A stretch of DNA of 64,000 nt from Cyanophora paradoxa (taxonomy: Eukaryota > Glaucocystophyceae > Cyanophorales > Cyanophoraceae). Made by a program: the position numbers and the translations under genes. The stretch spans positions 1-64,000 of the forward strand of contig QPMI01000571.1 of assembly GCA_004431415.1 (NCBI GenBank), given 5' to 3'. Below the pieces are notes generated by a model. The model searched no databases and was not told the DNA's origin. It saw only the letters and a program-made list of their open reading frames with translations. Positions 19,652 through 31,341 of this stretch are shown here, piece after piece. Numbering within the stretch: position 1 is the first letter of the stretch; each line of letters begins with the position of its first letter.

Positions 19652-21322
19652 ACAAGATCTGTGCTCCTGCGGAGCACTAAGTACGGCGAAGCCTCGCGGA
19701 CGCCCTCGCGACTGTCACAGTAGGCCTAGCTATATATAGGGCACTGGGTGCCACTGGCCAGCGGGTGGCAGCGGCACGGCCGATCGCGAACAGCTGTCTG
19801 GCTGGCCAGCTGCAGCCCAACTAGTACTGGCCGGGCCCGGCCCAGTGCATGGGCCAGTCCAGCTAGCGCTGCATGGCCGGCCAGAGAGAAATATTAATGT
19901 ACTGAGGAAATAAAGCGAATATATTATTAGGGGAGTGGTTGGACTGGCTTTTAACTGGTGGAGCAGATTGAGAGGAGATTAATTATATAATTATATAATA
20001 TTGTTCGGAGGGAGGCCGGGATCCCCGGAGGGGCAAGGTTCTCGCGGCCAGGCGCATGCACAGAGCTTGGGAATCGCTTAAACAGACCCTCGAATGCATA
20101 TAGGCCGCCCGCAAAGACGTGCAGGCGTGGCGAGGATCGAATTTTTGCGTCGGCTGGGTTCTCGCGCCCTGTCGCGCCCACAGAGCTCGCGGAAAGCATT
20201 TAAAACATCTCAAATGAATATACTAGCGATTCTCGTGCGTGAGGATGCGAGGGCGCGCGGAAAGATGTGCAGGTCCGTCAAGGATCGAATTTTGAGGGTC
20301 GGCTGGGTCCTCGCGGCCCGGCACATCTGTAAAGCGTGCGGAACGCTTCATCTACATCTCAGATGCTTATGCTATTGTTCCGCGCATGCGCCGCGGCGTG
20401 GGCGCGCGGAAAGATGTCCGGGTCCGTGCAGGATCGAATTTTTGCCGTCGACTGGGTTCTCGTGCTCTTTCGCGTCTTCGAAGCTTGTGGAAGGCTTTGA
20501 TAAAATCCCAAATGAATATAGTAGCGATTCTCATGCGTGAGGATGCGACGGCGCGCGGAAAGACGTGCAGGTCCGTCCAGGATCGAATTTTCGGGGTCGG
20601 CTGGGTCCTCGCGGCCCGGCGCATCTGTAAAGCGTGCGGAATGCTTCTTCTAGATCTTAAATGCTTATGCTATTCTTCCGCGCATGCGCCGCGGCGTGGG
20701 CGCGCGGAAAGATGTCCGGGGCCGTGCAGGATCGAATTTTTGGCGTCGGGTACCTTCCTGCGCTCTTCCGGCTCCGAAAAGCGGATTTCGGGGGTGCGCA
20801 GGCGCTGCTATGTCTATGCGCGCTAGTACGCATCGATTGCGCGCGTCGCGGGACCGGCCGGAACCGGCCGGATCAAATTTTCGGCCGACTCTTCGCACTG
20901 GAGCGTCGACGGCGCGCGAAATCGAGCTTGCGGCGATGCGCTCGCCCTCGCGCGTCATTCTGTATCGTTCTGGGGCGTCCCTGGCGCGATTTCGTCGCGG
21001 GACCGGGCGGGACCGGGTCCCACCTTCTGACTCGGACTGCGTTTGTCGGAGGTTAAGTACCGGAATTGATCCAGAGGGAAATTCGATATTCGCGGGACGC
21101 CCACGGGCGAGCGGTCGTCTCAGGGAAGCCAGGACGCTAAAAATGGATCTAGAGAGGTCTGTGGGGGTTAGGGTAGCTGAGTCATTAGCGGCAATCGCGT
21201 CCGTGTCGAGGCAGAATTAATAATTCTGCCTCGAGGGAGTGCGACACGGAAATTATTTAGCAGGGGGGATCTCGAGTGGAAAAAAAGGTTAAAAAAGGAA
21301 TTTATATCGGCGGTTTTTGGGT
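19652..21322 (+). repeat. Large repeat R2 with tandem array of 148-149-bp units
   Basis: Same organisation as R1 but with more internal units: GATCGAATTTT-type marks stand at 20135, 20283, 20432, 20581 and 20730, spaced 148, 149, 149 and 149 bp, with a diverged GATCAAATTTT at 20871. Each unit carries a G/C-rich core with TGCAGG(T/G)(T/C)CGT and GGTCGGCTGGG. The unit length is not a multiple of 3 and no domain is recognisable, so I treat it as non-coding. Confidence 0.75.
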
Positions 21323-21594
21323 GGTTAAGTACCGGAATTGATCCAGAGGGAAATTCGATATTCGCGGGACGCCCACGGGCGAGCGGTCGTCTCAGGGAAG
21401 CCAGGACGCTAAAAATGGATCTAGAGAGGTCTGTGGGGGTTAGGGTAGCTGAGTCATTAGCGGCAATCGCGTCCGTGTCGAGGCAGAATTAATAATTCTG
21501 CCTCGAGGGAGTGCGACACGGAAATTATTTAGCAGGGGGGATCTCGAGTGGAAAAAAAGGTTAAAAAAGGAATTTATATCGGCGGTTTTTGGGT
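21051..21594 (+). repeat. 272-bp tandem duplication with hairpin
   Basis: The segment starting GGTTAAGTACCGGAATTGAT at 21051 is repeated almost exactly at 21323 (period 272). Each copy has the hairpin described at 19531 and ends in A-rich GGTTAAAAAAGGAATTT and CGGTTTTTGGG. R1 has one diverged copy from 19375. Confidence 0.85.
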
Positions 21595-21697
21595 TTGAGA
21601 AAGAGGCTTCGCGTGAAAGAGGCTTCGCCTGATTCTTGTATAATTATTATTTTCGTCATTAATCATGATACCCGCAGTGCTGGTGTCTAGAGACTGT

Positions 21698-22416
21698 CAG
21701 ACCGTATAGTTTTTGGCAGCGAGTATTTTGTGTATGGTGACGTTCCTCGTGTGTACCCTTCTCTCTCTTCTACTTCGCTGTATTTGCCTCTCCCGCCTGG
21801 TTCAGCCCCATCGTCTGCCTTCCCTGTCACTACTGGCTTGCGTTTCGCCCCTCCTCTTATACTGCCGATTCCGAGTCTGCACCCGAGCTCTGCCCCTTTC
21901 CTCGTGTCGTCCCCAGTTCCTCAGATTAGTCTTCAGCCGTCCATTGTTTTACCAACTCTACAATCTCGATTCCGTTTAGACACTCCGCCAGCTTCGACTT
22001 TCCCCTCTAGTGGTGTCCTACGTTTCGCCTCTCCTACTGTTCTACCGCCTTTGCCTCCTGCGACTACGTCTTCTAGTTCTGCTGTTAGCTCTGTCTTGTC
22101 GTCTTCGTCTAGATCTTCGTCTTCGACTGTAGTTCCTCGTGCTCGTTCTCCTTATTTGCTGCGTCCCCGTGCTCCTCGTCGTTCTAGTGTGACTAGTACT
22201 TCTGCATCGACGCCCTTGAGCTCTTCTACTCCTTCTCCTCGTGCTCGTTCTCCTTATCTTTTGCGTTCTTCTGATCGTGTCCCTTCTCGTGATCCCTCTT
22301 GATTCTGTATATATTTTGTGCTAGTTTACTGTATCTTTGATTTGTGATTGCTTTGTTGTCTTTAATATCACTACCTACGGGGGGTTCGCCCCACCGTAGT
22401 CTCTCAAAAAAAAAAA
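21698..22416 (+). mobile_element. Retroposon copy 2 with target-site duplication
   Basis: The 719-bp insertion is bounded by the direct repeat TAGAGACTGT at 21688-21697 and 22417-22426. The uninterrupted target family is present at about 50191-50233 (...GTCTAGAGACTGTGGCCGG...), which proves insertion into an older repeat. It contains a frame open from its very first bases (DRIVFGSEYFVYGDV...) through Ser/Pro/Thr-rich sequence to a stop at 22302. It is therefore the 3' end of a longer coding element truncated at the 5' end. After the stop come an AT-rich tail, the hairpin CTACGG/CCGTAG at about 22374-22398 and poly(A). A 10-bp duplication, poly(A) and 5' truncation point to target-primed retroposition. 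Confidence 0.8.
22374..22398 (+). terminator. Conserved 3' hairpin of the retroposon
   Basis: CTACGG and CCGTAG form a perfect stem around a GGGG...CCCC inner pairing. The same hairpin lies just before the poly(A) in all three copies, so it is probably a recognition or processing signal for the element's RNA and not a bacterial-type terminator. Confidence 0.55.
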
Positions 22417-22426
22417 TAGAGACTGT

Positions 22427-23900
22427 GGCCGGTAATTCACCAAAAAAAATGATAATATAATTATAACACGCACGCGAACCGGGCCGGCCCGGCCGGGGCT
22501 GAGGCCGGGCGCCGGCGCCGGCCCGGCGGGGGCCGGCGCCGGCCGGTGGCTGGCGCCGGGCCGGAGCCCTCGATATCGATATCGACCACCCGGATTCACC
22601 CCTCCCAAAATATAAAAGAGTTTTATGTCACTGGTTGGGCCGGGGGCCGCGGCCCGTGGCCGCGGGGCTTTGCAATTAATATTGGAGGTGCCATATGCAT
22701 ACATGCAAGACCCGGCCGGGGATGATCATGCATGAGGCCCGGCCTAGGGTGCCTCGCCGGGAAATTATTTTAGATTAAAAGTACTCGAAAATCTCGAAAA
22801 GTTTGTTTGTAATTTTTGCCACGTATACGTACATGCATATGACGGTACATCTGTCAGATTTAAAAAAATAGTTCGTGCTGAAAAAGACACCATTCAAGTT
22901 CGTGGCACGAACTTCGGAATTTGGCTTCAAGTTGAGCCAGATTTGAAGAGTGTCGAGCGGGATGAATCGGACAGCCGGGATACTAGTACTGTGACAGTGT
23001 GACACACACACAGTCCGCTAACAACTTGTGAGTCAATTGCAAGTTGTGACAGCGGGGCAGATCCAGCCGGTAATAGGCCCGGTATACAGTACTATGATAC
23101 CGCCACCGTGCGCCACGGCGGTATAGCGCAGCCATTAGCCTAGTAGCGCACTGCGGCAAGCCCGGCCTCTACGTATACCGGCCGCCTGCCGGTAGGCTGG
23201 CGGTAGCCGGCGCCCGGCCGGCCCGGCGGTATACGTATACGTGTGAGACGGCCCGCGGTGTGACCGTCCGACGGTCGGAGGCCGCACGCAGTGCCACAGT
23301 GCCCCTGACACGGCCTCCTGTACATGTGCCACGCACTGCAGTCTGCACTGACTCTGCAGTCTGCACTTCTTACAAGTTAGGAGCGCGCGTGCTTCTAAAT
23401 CTTAGCCCACCCAGGGTAGTAGGATCATCGCGATCGGTATCGGCGCTCATCGCCCGTCTCCCCCGCGGCCCGCCGGTCCGACGGACGTCTCCCGAATCCG
23501 GAGCCCGCCGGCAGCGTCAGCGTACGCGCGCGTCATCGATATCGTCAGCTACCGTAGTACCGTCTCCCGAGTCCCGGCCGCGGCACGCGCGTTCCCGCCG
23601 GTCCACTAGTACCTTCCGACAGAGTGGCTAGCAGCTATCATAGTATTAATATTGTAAGAACCGGCCGCGGCTGGTCGGTCCTCAGCTGCGCATGCTACTC
23701 CGCGTACGCGGCGACTGCGCGCGCCATCCAAGCATGCAGCCCCATCACGCCCGCGGCGCCGGCCGGCCGCGGGGCGTCCTCTCTCTACATGTGCTGGTTG
23801 TGCTTGCAGTCAGTGCGCCGGCGCCGACCACGCAGCACTAGAACTGATGCTTGCTCGCTGCTATAGGGAATCGCGGGCCGCGGCTGACTCGCTGTCGCAG
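22427..23900. other. Palindromic GC-rich spacer upstream of the CUB gene
   Basis: No convincing gene. 22480-22565 and 23140-23640 are packed with palindromes (GGCGCCGGCC, CCGGCCGG, GTATACGTATAC). Somewhere in 23640-23900 must lie exon 1 of the CUB-type gene (start codon and signal peptide). Candidate ATGs are at 23789 and 23847, and I could not decide between them. Confidence 0.45.
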
Positions 23901-26900
23901 CTTTGGCCGTGGCCGCCCTTCCTTCGTTGGCGAGCGCGGAGCGGTGCCAGCCGTGGACCCCTAAGGCGATCGCAACGGACGCGTCTGGGACCTGGGTCAC
24001 TTTCGGCGGCGATGACGGCCCGACCGTAGGCAATTACGGCGACTTGGTTTACGAATGGTGCGCAATCTATATATATATAGCTATATATAGCTACGAACTC
24101 ACCGGTCGGTGGTCTCGGCCGCGGGCTAATCTAACGAGCGCGTACGCGTGCGCAGGGTGATCACCGGGCCGGCCGGTTACATTCACCAGATCGAGGTCCT
24201 CTCGTTCACGGCGGGCGCTTACACGACCTGGCTACCGATACTGTCGGTCCGTCTTCAAGCTTGATTACGCCGCTTTGGCGGGCACCGCTGTCTCACTGTT
24301 CAAGCGCTCGCAGCTCTACGACGGGGGGCACATTCGCAGCAAGTACGTCGGACTGGTTTACGGAGGCGACGCCATGCCCGTCTCCTTCACCAGCTCTGGC
24401 AACGTCATTTATGCTCAGTTATCATCGTCATCTACCTCTGGTTACTCGGGAATCTTCAGAGCCCGCGTGCGAAGCGTGAGGCTGGTTCCGATATCAGGTG
24501 AGCTCTCCTGCGAGACGCGTACGCTGAGCCTATAACCGGCCTTTCGACAGGGAATCTCGTAGTCGACGGCGACGGCGAGCGCATCCAGCAGAGTTCATCC
24601 TTCCGGCCCCTGACCGACAGCTCGTACTTCTGCGATCCCATGTCCAGGTTCCCCGACCTTGCCTCCGGCAAGCAGAGCTGGTCGCAGTACACCGTATCGG
24701 CGGGCCTTCTGTCCACGGCCGGCGCTGTATTCGCCGTGCGCCCCTGCAGCCGCGAAGTGTTCACCGACCTCAACGCCCAGCACATTGGCGGCCGCGCCGT
24801 CTGCCCCGCCGACAACTCGAACAAGGTCTTCTTCCTTGGCGGATGCGCAGACGGCAAGGAGACGGTGAGATCAAGGTTTTCCTCCGGCATCCAGCAGCTG
24901 ATAGCCCTCCAGGATAACGGGCAGGACGGCCGAGACATCTTCTCTTACCAAAACATCACACTCCCGGAAACATCCTGGGAAGCCATCGGTGCGGATCTGA
25001 GCCTCAGGCGCTGCTTTGGATCGAATCTTCAGTTGACTTTCGCACTATAGATGCGGGGAGAGCCGTTGTACACATTTCTGCCTCCTTGGGGCGCCGAGCG
25101 CAGTGGGACAGGCGCAACAACGACGGTCTGCGCTGATATACTTTACCTTGCTGCCCTGACTTTTTTACCTTGCTGCGCTGATTCTTTTCCCCACAGGACA
25201 GCCAAGGCTTGGGGTGTGCTGATCGTAATTCTTGCTCACATCGCGCACATGCCTAGGTTTAATTTTATACATCAACCCCGGCCCCGCGCAGACGGAGCGA
25301 GCGCACGTCTTTGGGCACTTCCTACCCGCGACAGGAGAAGAGAATCTCCAGTCCCCGTTGAATTTTCTCTCTGCCGGGAGCAGCATGGGCTCCTTTCAGA
25401 TTCTCGACCGCTGTGCCGACACCTGCTATCCCAACTGGGGCGACTACTGTCAGACGGAAGGCGACGGCCGAATTGTCCCCAAATACAACAAAGGATACGA
25501 CTACTTTGAACGGTACACGTACACGATGAAAATACCGCAAGGCGCGCGGCGGGTCAGGCTTGTGTTGGGCTTCCGTGACGGCAACGGTTCGTTTTCGCGC
25601 GTATAATAATTCCCAGCAGGTAATCATAATCCCCTCGCGCAGTTGGAGACAACTGGTACGACGCGTTTGCGGATGACATTTCTCTCCGCATATATGGTCC
25701 GCGCAATTCTTCTCTCTGGCCTCTAAAATTTTATTCTAATCTAAATCATTAGAGCCGGCCTCGTACGCGTGTTCGTGCACGAGCACCTCGTGCTCGTCGT
25801 ATAATCCTTGTGCGATCTCCGCGCCCGCGTCTGGGGCCTGGACCACGGTTTTTGACGATGGAAGCGGGGCCTCTAAGTACGCGCCGAACTCCGATCTCAG
25901 ATGGTTCGTACATTTTAGCCACTGGTTCAGGCCTATAGCGAGGGTCGGGCATCTATATATATAGCTAGATCTGACGGCGCGCGCAGGCTAATCACGGCGC
26001 CGACTGACCGAGCGGTTGAGGTCCAGCTTGTTGCGCTTGATCTCGACACCAATTATGATTTCGTGACGGTGGGTTGGGTTTCGAGCTTTCAGCGTGGATT
26101 GCAACTGCCGTCTGAACCGCTGGCGTCAGGTATACGACGGCAACTGGCCGGGTGCAGCGGTGCTCGGAAAGACGTCTGGAATTTCGAACACCCCCGTTTC
26201 ATTCACGACAAGCGGAAACCAGGCGCTCGTTCGATTAACATCAGACTTCACGGAGCAGTGGGGAGGCTTCTCGGCTCGCGTTCGCAGCGTACCCAAGCCA
26301 ACGCCGTCGCCCAGCCCGACTCCATCTCCAAGCGCCACCCCAGCTCCTTTGTGCTCAACGTACACGCCTTGCACGATTGCGACTGCTGCTTCGGGGAACT
26401 GGGTTAGCTTCGACGACGGCAGCGGTTCTTCAAACTATGCTCTGAGCCTCAACTACAAGTGGTGAGAGCCGTCTGCATTACACTTACTGAGGAAGCCTGG
26501 GCCGGGGTCCTATATTAGCTAGACCTGTTCGGGCAAGATTTAATCAGCGCTTTGCAGGTCGATCACGGCCCCAGCTGGCTACTTAGTGCAGATCGAGTTC
26601 ACCGCTTTCAGTGTTGAAGCCGAGTGGGATTGGGTGGAGGTGCGTGATATCGATAGGGGCTCCGGTAATGCTGATTGCGATGCTGATCATGATGCTCTCA
26701 CGTGCACATGAACAGGTGTACGACGGAACGAGCACCACCTCGCCAAAGTTGGCCCGTCTCACAGGGGACCTTGCATCGCCCGCCTCTTTTACGACGACCG
26801 GGAACGCGGCCTACATCTGGTTCCACTCGGATAGTTACGTAACGGGGGCCGGCTTCTCCGCGCGCGTTCGGAGCGTCCCGAGACCTACCTCTACCCCAAG

Positions 26901-29900
26901 CCCCAGCCCTTCTCCAACGCCCTCTGCAACGCCCAGCCCGTCCCCTTTGCCCACGCCCCCCCCTCTTTGTACATCATACAGCCCCTGCACAATCGCTGCC
27001 TCTGGGGCATGGATCACGTTCGACGACGGCAGCGGGACCAGCAACTATGCAAGCTACACCAACAAGAAATGGTGCGATACCTAGTTATAGGTATAGGCCT
27101 GCTGTTTGTGCATCTGCACCGCTCAGTGCTGATTTTTTATTTCATGAATTGCGTGCAGGCTGATTACGGTGCCGGCGGGATCATTCGTGCAGATCGAATT
27201 CACTTCTTTCGACGTGGAAAACTACTTTGACTCTGTCTATGTGCGCACGATCGCGATCGCGAGCTTAAGCTTCGAGCCTTTGTAAGCTAAGCTTGCAATA
27301 TTAAGACTAACGTGTGTCTTAGGTCTATGATGGCAGCAGCGCTGCTGGAGCGCAGTTAGTCAAGCTCACTGGAAACATGACGGCGTATTTGCCGCTCTCA
27401 TACAAGACGACCGAGAACGCAGCGTACATCGTGTTCACGTCTGACTCGGTCGTCAACTACGCCGGCTTTACTGCACGGGTGCGGAGCGTTCCCAAGCCAA
27501 CCCCGACGCCGAGTCCTACCCCGCCGCCCTTGTGCCCCACATATGCGCCTTGCACGATTGCGACTGCTGCTTCGGGGGACTGGATTAGCTTCGACGACGG
27601 CAGCGGTTCTTCGAACTATGCTCTGAACCTCGACTACAAGTGGTGAGAGCCGTCTGTGCTAAACTTCAGCTTATGATTACTGTTGAAGCCTGAGCGTACT
27701 CTGATCGGCGGGTACAGGTTGATCACGGCTCCAGCTGGCTACTTGGTGCAGATCGAGTTCACCGCTTTCAGTGTTGAATACCAGTACGATTGGGTTAGGG
27801 TACGACACGTGCGGGCCGTATACGTAGGAGATGCATCTAGATCTGATTATCGGTTGCTCCGCAGATCCATGATGGAATCGACACGAATGCCGCCGTTCTG
27901 GCCCACCTTTCTGGCTATGCATTGCCGGCGACGACGTCCTACACGACGTCGGGAAAAGCAGCATACATTCGTTTCGTTTCAGACTATACTGGAACGAGTA
28001 CCGGCTTCTCGGTGCGCGTGAGAAGCGTACCGAAACCAAGCCCCTCGCCGAGCCCGACGCCAAGCCCGTCGCCTTCGCCGTCGCGGACGCCCAGCCCTAG
28101 GCCTAGCCCCACATCGACGGCCAGCCCGACGCCGAGCCCGTCGCCTTCGCCCAGCCCATCGCCCTCACGTGCTCCCAGCCCCTCACCGACGCGCACGCCA
28201 ATTCCAAGCCCGTCGCCAACGCCCAGCCCCAGTCCCACTGTGACCCCTCGACCTACATCAATCCCACCTACAACGCCGTCGACGTCGGCAAGCCCGGCGC
28301 CGGCATTCTCTGTCTCTGTCACTCCGAGCCCGAGCCCTGCTTCATCCGCGACGCCCAGCCCCAGCCCGTCGCGATCGGCGTCACCGACCCCGTCACGAAC
28401 GCCCAGCCCAACCCCTTCCTTCATTCCTTCGCCGCCACCCAGTCCGACTCCATCCGCCACATCTTCGCCAACGCCTTCCCCAACGGCGATGCCAAGCGTC
28501 AGCGCATTGCCGTCGCCAACGGCTGCTCCTCTCTGCCCATCTTTCAACCCCTGCACGATCAACACAGCGGCTGCTGGGAATTTGAATGTGTCAGGCGCAT
28601 TTGCGTGGATTAGCTTCGATGACGGCAGCGGCGACAGCGACTACGCAAACGACGTCGTTAATAAGTGGTGCGCGTGCGATGTTGATGCCGACTTTAATCA
28701 TAATTGCACGACCAATACTGACCTGCTTTTTGCCCATTGTGCAGGCTAATCATAGCACCAAACAACACGGTTGTCGAAATCGAATTCACCCTCTTCGAGC
28801 TCGAGAACTCATACGATTACGTATATGTGCGCATCGAAATTCCGCGTCGCATGCGCGTTTGTGGAGTTGGAGCTGATTCTGTTTTCATCAGATCTACGAC
28901 GGCGATAGCGCCACCGCGGTGCAGCTGGCACAGCTTACGGGGTTCCAGGCCGAGACACTCTCGTTCACGACGGCAGGGAACACAGCCTTCATCGTCTTCG
29001 CTTCCGACGAATCGTACACCTATGCCGGATTTTCTGCACGCGTGCGGAGCGTTCCCAAATTAAATACGACAGCACCACCATCTCTATGCTCGTCATACAC
29101 GCCGTGCACGATTGCGACCGCTGCTTCCGGGGACTGGATTAGCTTCGACGACGGCAGTGGCAGCGCGAACTATATATGCTTTAAATCTCGACTACCAGTG
29201 GTGAGAGCCGTTTACGTTGCAATTAAATTGTGCTTAGCTAGCTGATGGAGCTTGCAATTGAGTGCTGCCTGGCGCGCCCTCGTGCAGGCTTATAACAGCT
29301 CCAGCTGGCTACTTGGTGCAGATCGAATTTACTGCAATTAGTGTCGAACTTTCCTATGACTTCGTTTCGGTGCGCATTTTAGATTCTTGAATCTCTAAAC
29401 TATTCGTAACTTTTTCGCGCAGGTTTACGACGGCAGCAGCCCCTCTGACGGCCTGCTGGATCAGCTGAGCGGTGAATATGCATCGCCGGTGTCATACACA
29501 ACGACGGGGAATGCCGCGTGCATCCGGTTCGTTTCGGACTACGTCATCACCTGGGCCGGATTTTCCGCACGTGTTCGAAGCGTCCCAAAACCAAGCCCAA
29601 CGCCCAGCCCTATCGCGACGCCAATGGCAAGCCCGTCACCTTCGCCATCGCGGACGCCCAGCCCCAGCCCGAGTCCCGCTTCATCCGCAACGCCCAGCCC
29701 AACGTTAACCCCGTCGCGCACGCCCAGCCCCAGCCCCAGCCCATTTAGGACCCCGTCCCCTTCCCCGTCGTCATTGCCACGCACGTCGCCAACGCCTCTG
29801 GCGATTGCAACTTCGAAGCCAACTCCGTCCTCGCAACCTGAGCCATCAGATCGTGAACCCCCACCGCCGGCGCCCACGCCATCCGCCGATGATCGTTTAG

Positions 29901-31341
29901 TCGCAACTCCGACCCCCGTCCAGCTGCCGACTACCCCGGGACCGCCCGCTGATCATGAACCAGTCCGCATTCGCGGCCTTAAGTTGGCAGCTCGCATCGA
30001 TCAATCGACCGGTGGCTCTGTCTTCCCCGGCTCCATCGTTATGGTCCTGTTCCAGATGGAGTTTACCGGCGGTTCGGCGTACGACTGGAACATCGACTTT
30101 GCGCTGCTGCCGAGCACTTCTTCGTCCGTCGCCTGCACCAACGGCGCCACCGTCGGCTCCACCACCGGTTTGCTCCGTTGGACCGTCCCGTCGCTTGCCA
30201 GCTGTCCGTCGGGCGTCGTGGAGTTTCAGGTCTACGCCTCCCCGAAAGACAGCATGGAAGCGAATGCGGGCGTTCTTTTCACGCACCAGCTGACCATCTC
30301 CCGCCCTTCATCGGATGCGTTACCAACGCCGGCAGCGGCTGCCCCCGCCGCGTATGTCGCGGCCTGCAACATCACTCTGGATATGGACTTCGCGACATGG
30401 ACCGAAGCTTCCGCCAGCCAATTCCGGGAGCGCCTTGCAAGGGAGCTACAGATCTCTTCCGATCGGATCGTCATCAGGACGGCGGTAGCGGGAAGTGTCA
30501 AGCTGTCTTTCGAGATTTTGGATCGCGCTTCGAGCGCTTCTGCCGGTGCCTGAGCGTTCTTGCGTGATTGAGAGCTTCGACTCGACTTGCTGATCGTTGA
30601 TGGGCAGAGCTGTCAACGGCGGAGGCGTCCGCGCTCCTTCGAACCCTGGCAGCGGCTGGATCTCTGCGGCTCGGAGCGACCATGCCCATCAAGCCCAACT
30701 CCGTCATCGTCCAGTTGACGGCGCTGCAGCAAGCTGCAGGGACCCCTGCACCTGGTCCTGGCAACGCAGCCGGGGGGTCAGCTCCGACGTCGCCTGCCCC
30801 AACGACATCGACGGCAGACGGCGGCGGCTCCGGATCCGGAATGATGATCGCGATTGGCGCTGGGGTCGCCGCGGGCGTCGCTGTCGTTGGGGCAATCGCG
30901 GGCTTCTTCGCCTTCCGGACGTACAAGTCCCGAAAGCTACGGCTGGCCACCGCCGGCCGGTCCACGGCATCTAAGGCGGCGCCAACTGCGATCCCAGCCG
31001 CAGCCGCGGCTTCCCATCCCCCAGGAGGCCAGCTGCAGCCCGCAGTGTCCAGCGACCCGTTCATGCTCGAGGAGGTGGACATCGACCTTGGAATGGACGT
31101 CGACCGCCGCGGCCCGGGGCCGCGAGGAGAGCCGAGGGGTGCAGCCGACGTCTCTCGGCCTTGGCCAGCTGCAGCGTCTCTCATGGCGCCCGCGCACCTG
31201 TTCTCGATGCCAGATGGCACGACAGGTGGGGCCGGTAGTGCTCCCCCTCCGCCGGGCGCCTCCAAAGACACGCGTTTCATGAGCCTGTTAGACATTGTCA
31301 ATATGAATGCCGGATCTAGCAATGTGCATGTACATGTATAG
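23901..31341 (+). CDS. Giant type I membrane protein with seven CUB-like modules
   Basis: Exon 2 starts after the acceptor GTCGCAG at 23900 (LAVAALPSLASAERC, probably the end of a signal peptide). Seven modules of about 110 residues follow at about 23940, 25790, 26350, 26968, 27532, 28534 and 29087. Each has C-x-x-Y-x-P-C-x-I, FDDGSG, W, ITAPAGYLVQIEFT, VYDG and GFSARVRSVP, a pattern like CUB domains. Between modules 1 and 2 lies a region with two lectin-like repeats (MKIPQGARRVRLVLGF, DNWYDAFADDISL). Pro/Ser linkers follow modules 5 and 7. Next come an extracellular domain (about 29980-30545), the TM helix MMIAIGAGVAAGVAVVGAIA (about 30841-30900) and a tail ending at TAG 31339-31341. Intron 30546..30652 (GTGCCT...GGCAG) removes an apparent stop. 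Cell-surface binding is inferred. Module 7 contains a 4-nt insertion. Confidence 0.7.
28030..28525 (+). repeat. Pro/Ser/Thr-rich linker (coding low-complexity)
   Basis: About 165 codons of PSPSPTPS-type repeats inside the CUB gene between modules 5 and 6. A similar shorter tract follows module 7 at about 29580-29790. Such linkers are common in algal wall and surface proteins, where they are O-glycosylated and extended. The opposite strand is open here and gives a spurious Gly/Val-rich frame. Confidence 0.8.

Noticed and set aside
18829-21220. Long open frames (130-200 codons) in the repeat island
   Set aside because: They reuse the same words as the 148-bp units, the unit length is not a multiple of 3, similar lengths appear in several frames, and no domain or membrane pattern is seen.
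21698-22416. Helitron or LTR interpretation of the hairpin-ended element
   Set aside because: It has a poly(A) tail, a 10-bp target duplication and 5' truncation. There is no CTRR end and no paired long terminal repeats in the window.
27984-28565. Minus-strand Gly/Val-rich frame
   Set aside because: Exact antisense of the Pro/Ser linker of the CUB gene. Its regularity comes from the CCC/AGC codon repeat.
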